From Solobacterium sp. UBA1761 (GTDB lineage Bacteria; Bacillota_I; Bacilli_A; Erysipelotrichales; Erysipelotrichaceae): a stretch of 33,664 bases of DNA. The notes beneath the pieces are model-generated. The model saw nothing but the letters and a program-made list of their open reading frames with translations. It was not told where the DNA came from and ran no database searches. This document shows, piece by piece, positions 25,205 through 32,341 of this stretch (positions are counted from its first letter, which is position 1; each line of letters begins with the position of its first letter). Made by a program: the position numbers and the translations under genes. Location: NCBI GenBank assembly GCA_002315565.1, contig DCHD01000010.1:1497-35160 (forward strand), in the 5' to 3' direction.

Positions 25205-26674
25205 ATGAAAAAATACATCATTGCGATTGACCAGGGTACCACAAGCACAAGAGCTATTCTTTTTGATAAAGAACAGCAGATACTTAAGATTGCCCAGAAA
25301 GAATTCACCAATTACTTCCCAAAACCCGGATGGGTTGAACAGGATGCCAATGAAATATGGTTATCTACATTGGCGGTAATTGCTGAACTGTTTGAAGACC
25401 ATAAATATAAACCAAGCGAAGTAGAATCTATCGGTATTACTAACCAGAGAGAAACTACTGTTGTGTGGGATAAGACAACAGGTTTGCCTGTCTATCATGC
25501 AATTGTATGGCAGTCACGTCAGACAAGTGAAATCGTAGACAGATATAAGAAAGCAGGAAAACTGGACTTTATCCGTGAAAAGACCGGTTTATTGCTTGAC
25601 CCATATTTCTCTGCTTCCAAGATTAAATGGATATATGAGAACGTCGAAGGTGTAAAAGATAATCCGAATATTCTCTTTGGTACTATCGATACCTGGCTGA
25701 CATGGAAGTTTACCTGTGGTGAAAGTCATATTACTGATGTGACAAACGCTTCAAGAACGTTATTGTTCAATATTCATACACTTAACTGGGATAAGGAGCT
25801 TCTTGAACTCTTTGAAATCCCTGAATATATCCTGCCAAAGATTGTAAACACATCAGGTCATCTGGCAAAGGTTAATCCTGTTCACTTCTTCAATGAAGAA
25901 GTTGAAATCAGAGCGCTTGTCGGTGATCAGCAGTCAGCCCTCTTTGGACAGAGCTGTTTTACAAAGGGAAGCTGCAAGAACACTTATGGAACCGGTGGAT
26001 TCTTACTCATCAATACCGGCGATAAACCAATCATCTCTAGAAATGGTCTACTTACAACTGTTGCCTGGAAAATTGATGATGAAGTCAACTATGCTCTTGA
26101 AGGATCAATCTTTGTGTCAGGTTCTTTAATGCAGTGGTTAAGAGATGGACTTAAAATAATCAAGTCAGCAGGCGATTCAGAAGAGATTGCCAAATCAGTT
26201 GATTCAAGTGGTGGCGTTGTTATCGTTCCGGCATTTGTAGGACTTGGTGCTCCATATTGGAACGATGAGTGCCGTGGCACTATCTTCGGACTGACAAGAG
26301 GCACAGATACAAGACATATTGTAAGAGCAGCAATTGAAGCTCAGGCATATCAGTCAAAAGATCTCATTTCCATCATGGAAGAAGAACTTGGACAGAAGAT
26401 CGATGGACTTAAGGTAGATGGCGGAGCAAGTGCCAACAAGTTCCTGCTTCAGTTCCAGGCTGATATTCTGGAAACACCGGTTCTTAAGAATTCGTTTGCG
26501 GAAATGACCGGTCTTGGTGCAGCCAGACTTGCTGGTCTGGTGGATGGTTTCTACAGTATGACTGATTTTGAAAAAGAGAATATAACTTCATATCCTCCAA
26601 AGATGTCTCATAAAGACGTAGAAGAAGGATATGCAAGATGGAAGAAAGCCGTCAAGGCTTGTCAGGAGTTTTAA
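25205..26674 (+). CDS. glpK: Glycerol kinase
   Basis: GlpK phosphorylates glycerol to glycerol-3-phosphate, which traps it in the cell. The 489-residue FGGY kinase has the N-terminal loop IDQGTTSTRAILFD, TNQRETTVVWD, and the C-terminal region GLGAPYWNDECRGTIFGLTR. The His in VNPVHFF (H227) corresponds to the residue phosphorylated by HPr in Gram-positive GlpK, so PTS-dependent activation is possible. It starts a four-gene glycerol operon with no glpF uptake gene visible in this window. Confidence 0.96.
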   Translation: MKKYIIAIDQGTTSTRAILFDKEQQILKIAQKEFTNYFPKPGWVEQDANEIWLSTLAVIAELFEDHKYKPSEVESIGITNQRETTVVWDKTTGLPVYHAIVWQSRQTSEIVDRYKKAGKLDFIREKTGLLLDPYFSASKIKWIYENVEGVKDNPNILFGTIDTWLTWKFTCGESHITDVTNASRTLLFNIHTLNWDKELLELFEIPEYILPKIVNTSGHLAKVNPVHFFNEEVEIRALVGDQQSALFGQSCFTKGSCKNTYGTGGFLLINTGDKPIISRNGLLTTVAWKIDDEVNYALEGSIFVSGSLMQWLRDGLKIIKSAGDSEEIAKSVDSSGGVVIVPAFVGLGAPYWNDECRGTIFGLTRGTDTRHIVRAAIEAQAYQSKDLISIMEEELGQKIDGLKVDGGASANKFLLQFQADILETPVLKNSFAEMTGLGAARLAGLVDGFYSMTDFEKENITSYPPKMSHKDVEEGYARWKKAVKACQEF

Positions 26675-26681
26675 GCAGTAT

Positions 26682-28103
26682 ATGGAAGATGTAATTATTG
26701 TCGGAGCAGGTGTGACCGGCTGTCTTATTGCCCACAACCTCTCCAAGAAAGAATGCAAGGTAACGGTTATCGATAAGAACCCGGATGTTGCGAACGGCGC
26801 ATCGGGTTCCAATTCAGCAATCGTTCATTCAGGACACGATCCAAAGTCCGGTACCAACAAATGTAAGTTCAACCTTCTGGGTAACAGAATGTATCCGGAT
26901 TTGTGTAAAGAGTTGAAGATTGCCTACAAAGAAATAGGTGCTTTTGTTGTGGCAACTTCACCTGAAGAAGAAAAGACACTTGATGGTTTGATTCAAAACT
27001 GTATCGACCGTGATGTACCTTATGAAGTACTGACTGGCGAAGAAGCTAGAAGCGAAGAACCTAATCTTTCTGACGATGTAACAAAAGCCCTGTCTTTACC
27101 ATCAACCGGTATCGTTACTCCATGGGAAGTATGTATTGCTGCCATGGAAGAAGCCGTCGATAATGGAACAACCTTAAAACTGAATGAAGAAGTTAAAGCC
27201 ATCGAAAAGAAAGATGACCGCTTCATCGTTACAACTGATAAAGGCGTCTATGAATCGAAGTATCTTGTGGATGCTGCCGGTGTCTACGCTGACAAGATTG
27301 CGGGAATGGTTGGCATCGAGAAATATCACATCACCGCAAGACGTGGTGAATATTATATTCTTGATCATAAAAATCAGTTTGTGGAAAAGATTATCTATCC
27401 TGTACCAAGTGATAAAGGTAAAGGTGTACTTGCTGTACCTACAATTCATGGAAATGTACTGCTCGGTCCAAACGCAGAGTTTGTAGAAGATAAAGAAGAC
27501 AATGAAACCACAGCTGCTTTACCAGGATTAAGAAAAGATCTTGGAAAGACATTAAAGAACATTCCTTTCCAGCACATCATTCATACTTACGCAGGTCTAA
27601 GACCAACCGGCGATACTCATGACTTCGTGATTGAAGAAGACGATAAGGTTAAAAACTTCATCCATGTTTCATGTATTGAATCACCAGGTCTTGCATCGTC
27701 TCCAGCTATTGCAAAGTATGTATGTGAAGAACTGATTAAAGAGAATTATCCATTAAAGAAAGAATATAAAAGAAGAAAGCCTCATATCATCATGAACGAA
27801 CTATCTGATGATGAAAAGGCTGAAATGATTAAGAAAGATAAAGATTACGGTAAGATTATCTGCCGCTGTGAAAGAATATCTCTTGGTGAAATCAAAGATG
27901 TAATTCACAGAAGCTGTGGTGCCGTATCTATCAATGGTGTAAAGAAGAGATGCCGCCCAGGTATGGGAACCTGTCAGGGAGGATTCTGTGAACCACAGAT
28001 TCTTGAAATCCTGGCGAGTGAACTGGGTGTTGACAGAAGTACCATCTGCAAAAACGGTCCAGGCAGTGAAATATTTGTTAATCCTGCCAAGGAGGATCTG
28101 TAA
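26682..28103 (+). CDS. GlpA-like glycerol-3-phosphate dehydrogenase with BFD-like Fe-S domain
   Basis: This 473-residue FAD enzyme has a DAO-type dinucleotide fold (VGAGVTGCLIAHNL) and a C-terminal BFD-like [2Fe-2S] domain. Its four probable ligands are C394, C396, C431 and C436, in CRCE and GTCQGGFC. It resembles anaerobic glycerol-3-phosphate dehydrogenase subunit A. The position directly after glpK supports oxidation of glycerol-3-phosphate to dihydroxyacetone phosphate, with electrons passed to the two following proteins. I start at 26682, 7 bases after glpK. The frame stays open to 26631, but only as overlap with glpK. Its end overlaps the next gene by one base. Confidence 0.88.
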   Translation: MEDVIIVGAGVTGCLIAHNLSKKECKVTVIDKNPDVANGASGSNSAIVHSGHDPKSGTNKCKFNLLGNRMYPDLCKELKIAYKEIGAFVVATSPEEEKTLDGLIQNCIDRDVPYEVLTGEEARSEEPNLSDDVTKALSLPSTGIVTPWEVCIAAMEEAVDNGTTLKLNEEVKAIEKKDDRFIVTTDKGVYESKYLVDAAGVYADKIAGMVGIEKYHITARRGEYYILDHKNQFVEKIIYPVPSDKGKGVLAVPTIHGNVLLGPNAEFVEDKEDNETTAALPGLRKDLGKTLKNIPFQHIIHTYAGLRPTGDTHDFVIEEDDKVKNFIHVSCIESPGLASSPAIAKYVCEELIKENYPLKKEYKRRKPHIIMNELSDDEKAEMIKKDKDYGKIICRCERISLGEIKDVIHRSCGAVSINGVKKRCRPGMGTCQGGFCEPQILEILASELGVDRSTICKNGPGSEIFVNPAKEDL

Positions 28104-29338
28104 TGAAAAACTATGATCTTGTTATTATCGGTGGCGGTGCTGCCGGAATGTCTGCTGCCTTAGGTGCATATGAAAAAGGCATCAAAGATATCCTGATTAT
28201 TGAAAGAGATGTTGAATATGGAGGCATCCTTGAACAGTGTATTCATAATGGCTTCGGACTTCATACTTTTAATGAAGAATTATCCGGACCAGCTTATGCT
28301 CAAAGATGTTACGAACTAATCAAGGATACTACTGTTGAATTCCTATATGAAACAGTAGTTACTGAAATTAAAGACGACATGACATTAAGCCTTTCAAGCG
28401 AGAAAGGCTATGACCACATCAAAGCCAAGGCTATCGTTATGGCTACCGGCTGTAAAGAAAGAAGTGCAGGCGCGATAGCTTTACAGGGCAAAAGATGTCA
28501 GGGTGTCTATACAGCAGGATGTGCTCAGAAGTATTTGAACATGAATGGCTATATGGTAGGTAAGAAAGTCTTTATTCTGGGTTCAGGCGATATCGGTCTG
28601 ATTATGGCAAGACGTATGTCTTTGGAAGGCGCAAAAGTAATCGGCGTTGCTGAACTGATGCCATATTCAAATGGCCTGGCACGTAACATCAAGCAGTGTC
28701 TTGAAGATTTCAATATCCCACTGTATCTTTCTCATACTGTTACTGCAGTTCATGGCACACCTCGACTTAAGTCAATTACACTGGCTGAAGTTGACGGAAA
28801 CCGTCAACCTATTGAATCAACCAAACAGGAAATTGAATGTGACTGTCTCTTATTGTCTATTGGTCTGATTCCGGAGAACAACCTTCTTGAAGATCTCAAG
28901 GTTGAACTTGATCCACGTACCAAGGGTGCAGTAGTAAATGATCAGCTGATGACAAGTCATGAAGGAATATTCGCGTGTGGTAATGCATTACATGTACATG
29001 ACCTTGTAGACTTCGTTTCAATGGAAGCAAAGAAAGCCGGTGCCAATGCTGCTGACTATATTCTGAACAAGACTGTTCATAAACATGAAATCAAGTCTAT
29101 ACCAGCTAACGGAATCGGATATATGGTCCCTCAATATACATCTAAAGATCAGGATGTTGAATTCGCTTTCCGAGTAAGAAATATCTATAAGAAAGCAAAC
29201 ATCCGTGTATCTGGCGGAGAACTTGACAAGAAGATCTATAAGCTGTCACTTGTTCCTAGTGAAATGGTCAAAGTAACTTTGACCAAAGAGGAACTTTTAA
29301 AAGCAGGTGATACTTTAACCTGGGAGGTAGTTGAATAA
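28103..29338 (+). CDS. FAD/NAD-dependent oxidoreductase of the glycerol operon
   Basis: This 411-residue flavoprotein has two dinucleotide folds: IIGGGAAGMSAALGAY at the N-terminus and FILGSGDIGLIMARR in the middle, with ATGCKERSAGA between them. It resembles the pyridine-nucleotide oxidoreductases that accompany GlpA-like dehydrogenases in Bacillota and probably links the dehydrogenase to NAD. It is not the classical GlpB. It is joined to its neighbours by TAATG overlaps on both sides, which fits a stoichiometric complex. Confidence 0.87.
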   Translation: MKNYDLVIIGGGAAGMSAALGAYEKGIKDILIIERDVEYGGILEQCIHNGFGLHTFNEELSGPAYAQRCYELIKDTTVEFLYETVVTEIKDDMTLSLSSEKGYDHIKAKAIVMATGCKERSAGAIALQGKRCQGVYTAGCAQKYLNMNGYMVGKKVFILGSGDIGLIMARRMSLEGAKVIGVAELMPYSNGLARNIKQCLEDFNIPLYLSHTVTAVHGTPRLKSITLAEVDGNRQPIESTKQEIECDCLLLSIGLIPENNLLEDLKVELDPRTKGAVVNDQLMTSHEGIFACGNALHVHDLVDFVSMEAKKAGANAADYILNKTVHKHEIKSIPANGIGYMVPQYTSKDQDVEFAFRVRNIYKKANIRVSGGELDKKIYKLSLVPSEMVKVTLTKEELLKAGDTLTWEVVE

Positions 29339-29682
29339 TGGAACTGGTATGTATTAACTGTCCACTTGGCTGTCATTTAACAGCAATAAAGGAAGGCGAC
29401 AAGATTACCGTTACCGGCAATACCTGCCCAAGAGGTGAACAGTACGCTATAAATGAAATGACAATGCCGATGAGAACTCTTACTTCAACCGTAAGAATCT
29501 CAGGTTCAATCCATGATTCATTACCAGTAATCACATCTGCTCAGATTCCAAAGGAGAAGATGTTTGAAGTAATGAAGGCACTTAAGAATATCGAAGTGAA
29601 AGCACCTGTCAAAGTTGGCGAAGTTATCGTCAAAGATGTATGTGGACTCGGTGTTGATATTATCGCTTCAAGAAGTATGTAA
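29338..29682 (+). CDS. DUF1667 protein of the glycerol operon
   Basis: This 114-residue protein has the DUF1667 cysteine pattern CINCPLGC near the start and TCPRGEQYAINE later, probably a metal or Fe-S site. Proteins of this family are almost always encoded after the GlpA-like and FAD/NAD genes and probably take part in the same electron transfer. Its exact role is unproved. It starts in a TAATG overlap and is followed at once by a terminator. Confidence 0.88.
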   Translation: MELVCINCPLGCHLTAIKEGDKITVTGNTCPRGEQYAINEMTMPMRTLTSTVRISGSIHDSLPVITSAQIPKEKMFEVMKALKNIEVKAPVKVGEVIVKDVCGLGVDIIASRSM

Positions 29683-29708
29683 GGAAGAGCAATCTTCCTT
29701 TTCTTTTT
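29681..29708 (+). terminator. Terminator of the glycerol operon
   Basis: An 8-bp stem AAGGAAGA/TCTTCCTT with a GCAA tetraloop is followed by a T-rich run. It begins inside the stop codon of the DUF1667 gene. Confidence 0.88.
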
Positions 29709-29803
29709 GAGAATTTCTCACTTTAAATTGACAGTATTCTCAACTGTTCTTTTCCTATACTCAACTTATAGAAAGGATGACAGATATGTTAAGATTAAGA
29801 CAG

Positions 29804-29828
29804 ATAGTTGACCAACTTGACCAACTAT
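29804..29828 (+). promoter_or_regulatory. Possible toxin-antitoxin operator
   Basis: An inverted repeat ATAGTTG/CAACTAT (29804-29810 and 29822-29828) encloses a direct repeat TTGACCAAC, 15 bases before the antitoxin ATG. Phd/YefM antitoxins bind such palindromes to repress their own operon. TTGACA at about 29729 may belong to the promoter, but no -10 at standard distance is seen. Confidence 0.45.
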
Positions 29829-29842
29829 TATTTGGAGGGCCT

Positions 29843-30091
29843 ATGAAAAGATATAACATCTATGAAGCAAAGACCAATCTGTCCAAAATTGCCAAGATGC
29901 TGGAAAACAAAGAAGAAGATTATGTAATTATCTCAAAAAACGACAAACCCCTTCTGAAAGTAACGCTGTTTGAAGGAACAGGAAGAGAAAACCTTTTGGG
30001 CTGCGCCAAAGGTATGTTTACTGTGCCTGATGACTTTGATGACATCGATATTTCTGATCTGTTTGAGGACGACCTGGACGAATACCTATGA
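29843..30091 (+). CDS. Phd/YefM-family antitoxin
   Basis: This 82-residue protein starts MKRYNIYEAKTNLSKI, the typical Phd/YefM N-terminal DNA-binding pattern, continues with EEDYVIISKNDKPLLKV, and ends in a strongly acidic tail (DDFDDIDISDLFEDDLDEYL). Such tails bind and neutralise the basic toxin. I start at 29843 behind TTGGAGGG. The frame is also open upstream from ATG 29777 or 29786, which has its own AGAAAGG, so a longer form with about 20 extra residues is possible. It overlaps the toxin gene by 4 bp (ATGA). Confidence 0.88.
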   Translation: MKRYNIYEAKTNLSKIAKMLENKEEDYVIISKNDKPLLKVTLFEGTGRENLLGCAKGMFTVPDDFDDIDISDLFEDDLDEYL

Positions 30092-30486
30092 AATATTTAT
30101 TTGATACACACATCATAATCTGGACGCTTGAAGACGATAAGCGATTAAGCCAGAAAGTCAAAGATATCATTGCAAATAATAATGACCAGATATATTACAG
30201 TGTAATTTCTCCATGGGAAACAGAAATCAAGCATCTTAAACACAAAAATTTTAATTTGAGCGGAAAGCAGATGACAACAATGTGTGACTGTAATGGTATG
30301 TTTTGTCTTCCAATAGAAGCAGAACATGTTGAAGAGTTGAAAAACTTGAACAAGCCTGAAGATGTTGCTCATAACGACCCGTTTGACAGAATGCTGCTTG
30401 CTCAGGCCAAAGCGGAAAAGATGATACTTATTACTCACGATAAAAAGTTCAAAGCTTATGATGAAAAGTGTCTGATGATCGTTTAA
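30088..30486 (+). CDS. PIN-domain toxin (VapC-like ribonuclease)
   Basis: This 132-residue PIN-domain protein has the expected acidic metal-site residues: D6 in LFDTHIIIW, E44 in SPWE, D97 in NDPFDRMLLAQA, and D118 in THDKKF. PIN toxins cleave tRNA or rRNA when the antitoxin is degraded. The gene is translationally coupled to the antitoxin by an ATGA overlap. The module sits between the glycerol operon and a tRNA gene. Confidence 0.9.
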   Translation: MKYLFDTHIIIWTLEDDKRLSQKVKDIIANNNDQIYYSVISPWETEIKHLKHKNFNLSGKQMTTMCDCNGMFCLPIEAEHVEELKNLNKPEDVAHNDPFDRMLLAQAKAEKMILITHDKKFKAYDEKCLMIV

Positions 30487-30501
30487 GGTAGTAAAATATA
30501 T

Positions 30502-30520
30502 AAGCATACCAGGTATGCTT
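30502..30520 (+). other. Hairpin before tRNA-Gly
   Basis: A near-perfect palindrome AAGCATACC-A-GGTATGCTT lies 16 bases after the toxin stop and 3 bases before the tRNA. No T-run follows, so it is not a plain terminator. It may be an RNA-processing signal or weak terminator, or the start of the tRNA transcript, since TAAAAT lies at 30492-30497. Confidence 0.45.
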
Positions 30521-30523
30521 AAT

Positions 30524-30597
30524 GCAGGATTAGTACATCGGTAGTATGCGACCTTCCCAAGGTTGAGAGACGGGTTCGATTCCCGCATCCTGCTCCA
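30524..30597 (+). tRNA. tRNA-Gly (anticodon CCC)
   Basis: The 74-base gene folds as a cloverleaf. The acceptor stem GCAGGAT/ATCCTGC is perfect. The D arm includes ATCGGTA. The anticodon stem is CGACC/GGTTG with the loop TTCCCAA, giving anticodon CCC at 30556-30558, which reads GGG. The T arm includes GGGTTCGATTCCC, with one A-C mismatch at the base of the stem. The discriminator is T and CCA is encoded. Confidence 0.96.
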
Positions 30598-30603
30598 TTA
30601 TTT

Positions 30604-31155
30604 ATGAAGAAAACACTATATGTCATGAGGCACGCAGAAACCATCAACAATGTCAGAAACATTGTTCAGGGAAGATGCGATTCTGACTTGACTGAAAAAG
30701 GTATAGAAGAAACCAAACTTGTTAAGAATAAGTGGTTTTCAAATACAAAGATTGACCATATCTACTGTTCCCCTATCGGAAGAGCCAGAAAGACTGTAGA
30801 AATACTGACTGATAGAACTTATGAAGTAGTTGAAGGACTGACTGAAAGATATCAGGGAGAAAGAGAAGGACAGAAGTTTATCGACATTAAAGGTGTAGAT
30901 GACTATGCCAGAATGTTCAATGGTGAACTTAAAGATGATTTCCGCAAAAGAATCAAAGATACCATGGATGAAATCATGAACAAAGACAACGAAAAAGTCC
31001 TGGTAGTAACCCATGGTGCTCTCTGCTCTCATTTCAGAAATATGGTTCTAAGTGAAGATGTCGGCAGCTGGATAGATAACTGTTCAATATTTAAATATGA
31101 GTGGGAAGACGGAAGGTATTCCTACATCAAAGAATATAAAGTATCAGAAATGTAA
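30604..31155 (+). CDS. Histidine phosphatase family protein
   Basis: This 183-residue phosphoglycerate-mutase-like phosphatase has the catalytic motif MRHAETINN (R9, H10) and a second conserved histidine in VVTHGALCSH. Substrates in this family vary from sugar phosphates to nucleotides and cannot be assigned here. The ATG is only 6 bases after the CCA end of tRNA-Gly and there is no Shine-Dalgarno. It is probably cotranscribed with the tRNA, and its message would become nearly leaderless after tRNA processing. A bidirectional terminator follows. Confidence 0.88.
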   Translation: MKKTLYVMRHAETINNVRNIVQGRCDSDLTEKGIEETKLVKNKWFSNTKIDHIYCSPIGRARKTVEILTDRTYEVVEGLTERYQGEREGQKFIDIKGVDDYARMFNGELKDDFRKRIKDTMDEIMNKDNEKVLVVTHGALCSHFRNMVLSEDVGSWIDNCSIFKYEWEDGRYSYIKEYKVSEM

Positions 31156-31187
31156 AATAAGTATCCATTAATCTGGATACTTATTTT
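31154..31187. terminator. Bidirectional terminator between convergent genes
   Basis: A 13-bp stem (AAAATAAGTATCC with GGATACTTATTTT) and an 8-base loop separate the phosphatase from the convergent HprK-like gene. The arms supply a T-rich tail on either strand. The hairpin contains the HprK-like stop codon. Confidence 0.88.
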
Positions 31188-31884
31188 TAAACAATCCTTT
31201 ATAACACGTATCAAATGCTTCTTTAGAAATGTTGCAACTTAATTCATATATCGGAATACGGTTTATTATTTCTGTAAGATAACCCGACACCTTAGGACCA
31301 CACTCTTTATCAATAGAATAAAAACAGTTGTACATCATATTACTGATTGATTCGTTTGTGTTCAGTTTCCTGAATGAATTGACTGAATCCTGTTTGATTA
31401 CTACGATAGCTTTTAAAGGAGCAGATATATTTTCACCATAGCCTTCTTTGCCGTTCCATGGTGTACCATGAACAATTATTTCTTTTCCAAATTCCAGCAT
31501 TGGTTTATCTCCGTTGATGACTTTAACCTCATCCTTGAGATAATCTTTCCAAAGCTTCACGTGTGTTGTCTTTCCTGTGCCGCTTGGCGCGATAAACAGA
31601 AAGGCGTTTCCTTTGTGTTCAATGGCAGCTCCATGAACAATCATCCTGTTATAATCGAGACAATGTCTTACAACTTCATCAAGAATATAGCCGGTTTCAT
31701 TACTGTATACTGAACGTTCAGGATTGAAATTTGAATATTTTTTGAGTACATCCACAGTTACTTCAATTCTATAGTCTTCCTTGTTTTGAAGACATTCAAA
31801 TTTCTTTCCTTTGAGATAATAGAAATCATCACTCAGGGATATGATGTGATATTTAAGTCCACCTACAGAAATTGAAAACTCCAT
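31168..31884 (-). CDS. HprK-like kinase of a peptide-modification cluster
   Basis: This 238-residue protein has a P-loop APSGTGKTTH (99-108), preceded by IVHGAAI and followed by NGDKPML (124-130) and HGTPWNGKEGYG (139-150). This matches the HPr-kinase/PEP-carboxykinase-like proteins encoded beside PqqD-like proteins in Bacillota. It lacks the true HprK/P signature and N-terminal domain, so it is unlikely to phosphorylate HPr. In lasso-peptide clusters relatives phosphorylate a serine of the precursor, which suggests the small peptide upstream as substrate. It starts 2 bases after the PqqD-like stop, with no strong ribosome-binding site. Confidence 0.8.
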   Translation of the reverse strand: MEFSISVGGLKYHIISLSDDFYYLKGKKFECLQNKEDYRIEVTVDVLKKYSNFNPERSVYSNETGYILDEVVRHCLDYNRMIVHGAAIEHKGNAFLFIAPSGTGKTTHVKLWKDYLKDEVKVINGDKPMLEFGKEIIVHGTPWNGKEGYGENISAPLKAIVVIKQDSVNSFRKLNTNESISNMMYNCFYSIDKECGPKVSGYLTEIINRIPIYELSCNISKEAFDTCYKGLFKNKYPD

Positions 31885-31886
31885 AC

Positions 31887-32156
31887 CTAATCTAAAAGGA
31901 TTCCCTTCTTTTTAAGCATATCTATAAACTCTTTTGTTGACTCAAGTGCTTCGTCAAAGTTTATGTCATCGTATTCATCAGCAAGATGCTTTGCAATCTC
32001 TTCTAAATTAAGACCTTTTTCAATATCGGACCAGATTATATAGCCGGTTTCGTTGAGGTTGATAAAACCGGTAAATACCAAAGAAGCTTCACCTGTACAG
32101 ATGGCAACTTTCTTGTCAGCTATTTCTGTTATTACAATTCCGTCAATAAATTTCAT
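31887..32156 (-). CDS. PqqD-like peptide-recognition protein
   Basis: This 89-residue protein has the PqqD fold pattern: an N-terminal beta part, then FINLNETGYIIW (31-42), LEEIAKHLADEYDD, and a C-terminal helix EFIDMLKKKGILLD. PqqD-like domains (RiPP recognition elements) bind leader peptides and bring them to modifying enzymes. Placement between the small peptide gene and the kinase supports that role. It is not part of a pyrroloquinoline-quinone pathway: no other pqq genes are present. A hairpin lies just upstream. Confidence 0.85.
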   Translation of the reverse strand: MKFIDGIVITEIADKKVAICTGEASLVFTGFINLNETGYIIWSDIEKGLNLEEIAKHLADEYDDINFDEALESTKEFIDMLKKKGILLD

Positions 32157-32162
32157 AAATAG

Positions 32163-32186
32163 AATAAAGGTGCAGTTATCTGCACC
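32163..32186 (-). terminator. Attenuator-like hairpin after the peptide gene
   Basis: On the minus strand GGTGCAG-ATAA-CTGCACC is followed by TTTATT. It starts 9 bases after the peptide stop and ends 6 bases before the PqqD-like start. The short T-run suggests partial termination, giving more peptide message than enzyme message. Confidence 0.65.
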
Positions 32187-32195
32187 CTATGAATT

Positions 32196-32291
32196 TTAGT
32201 TTTGAATTTCGTTAGAAGTATCAAGTTCCTGTGTAGCAACTTCTTTATCTATTTCTACAAATTCTGCTTCTGGTTTTTCGAATTTTTTCAT
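32196..32291 (-). CDS. Putative modified-peptide precursor (31 residues)
   Basis: This frame has 31 codons plus stop and a GAGG ribosome-binding site 6 bases before the ATG. It starts MKKFEKPEAEFVEIDKEV, the same style as short clostridial peptides beside PqqD/HprK-like genes (lysine start, EKPE, then a hydrophobic-acidic stretch). Residues 19-31 form the putative core, with Thr20, Thr25, Ser26 and acidic residues at 22, 24 and 28. There is no Cys and no Trp. It lies between the ATP-grasp and PqqD-like genes. It is too short for usual gene finders. The precursor role is inferred from sequence style and context. Confidence 0.7.
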   Translation of the reverse strand: MKKFEKPEAEFVEIDKEVATQELDTSNEIQN

Positions 32292-32341
32292 AATATACCT
32301 CGCTTACTTATAATAACACTTTCTTCTTATTGGTTGAAGTT

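Noticed and set aside
30502..30597. tRNA as the attachment site of an integrated element
   Set aside because: No integrase and no repeated tRNA 3' end is visible nearby; the toxin-antitoxin pair alone does not prove integration.
31168..31884. True HPr kinase/phosphorylase
   Set aside because: The HprK/P signature and N-terminal domain are missing, and the gene sits beside a PqqD-like gene.
31887..32156. Pyrroloquinoline-quinone biosynthesis
   Set aside because: Only a PqqD-like protein is present; there is no PqqA-type Glu-Tyr peptide, PqqC or PqqE.
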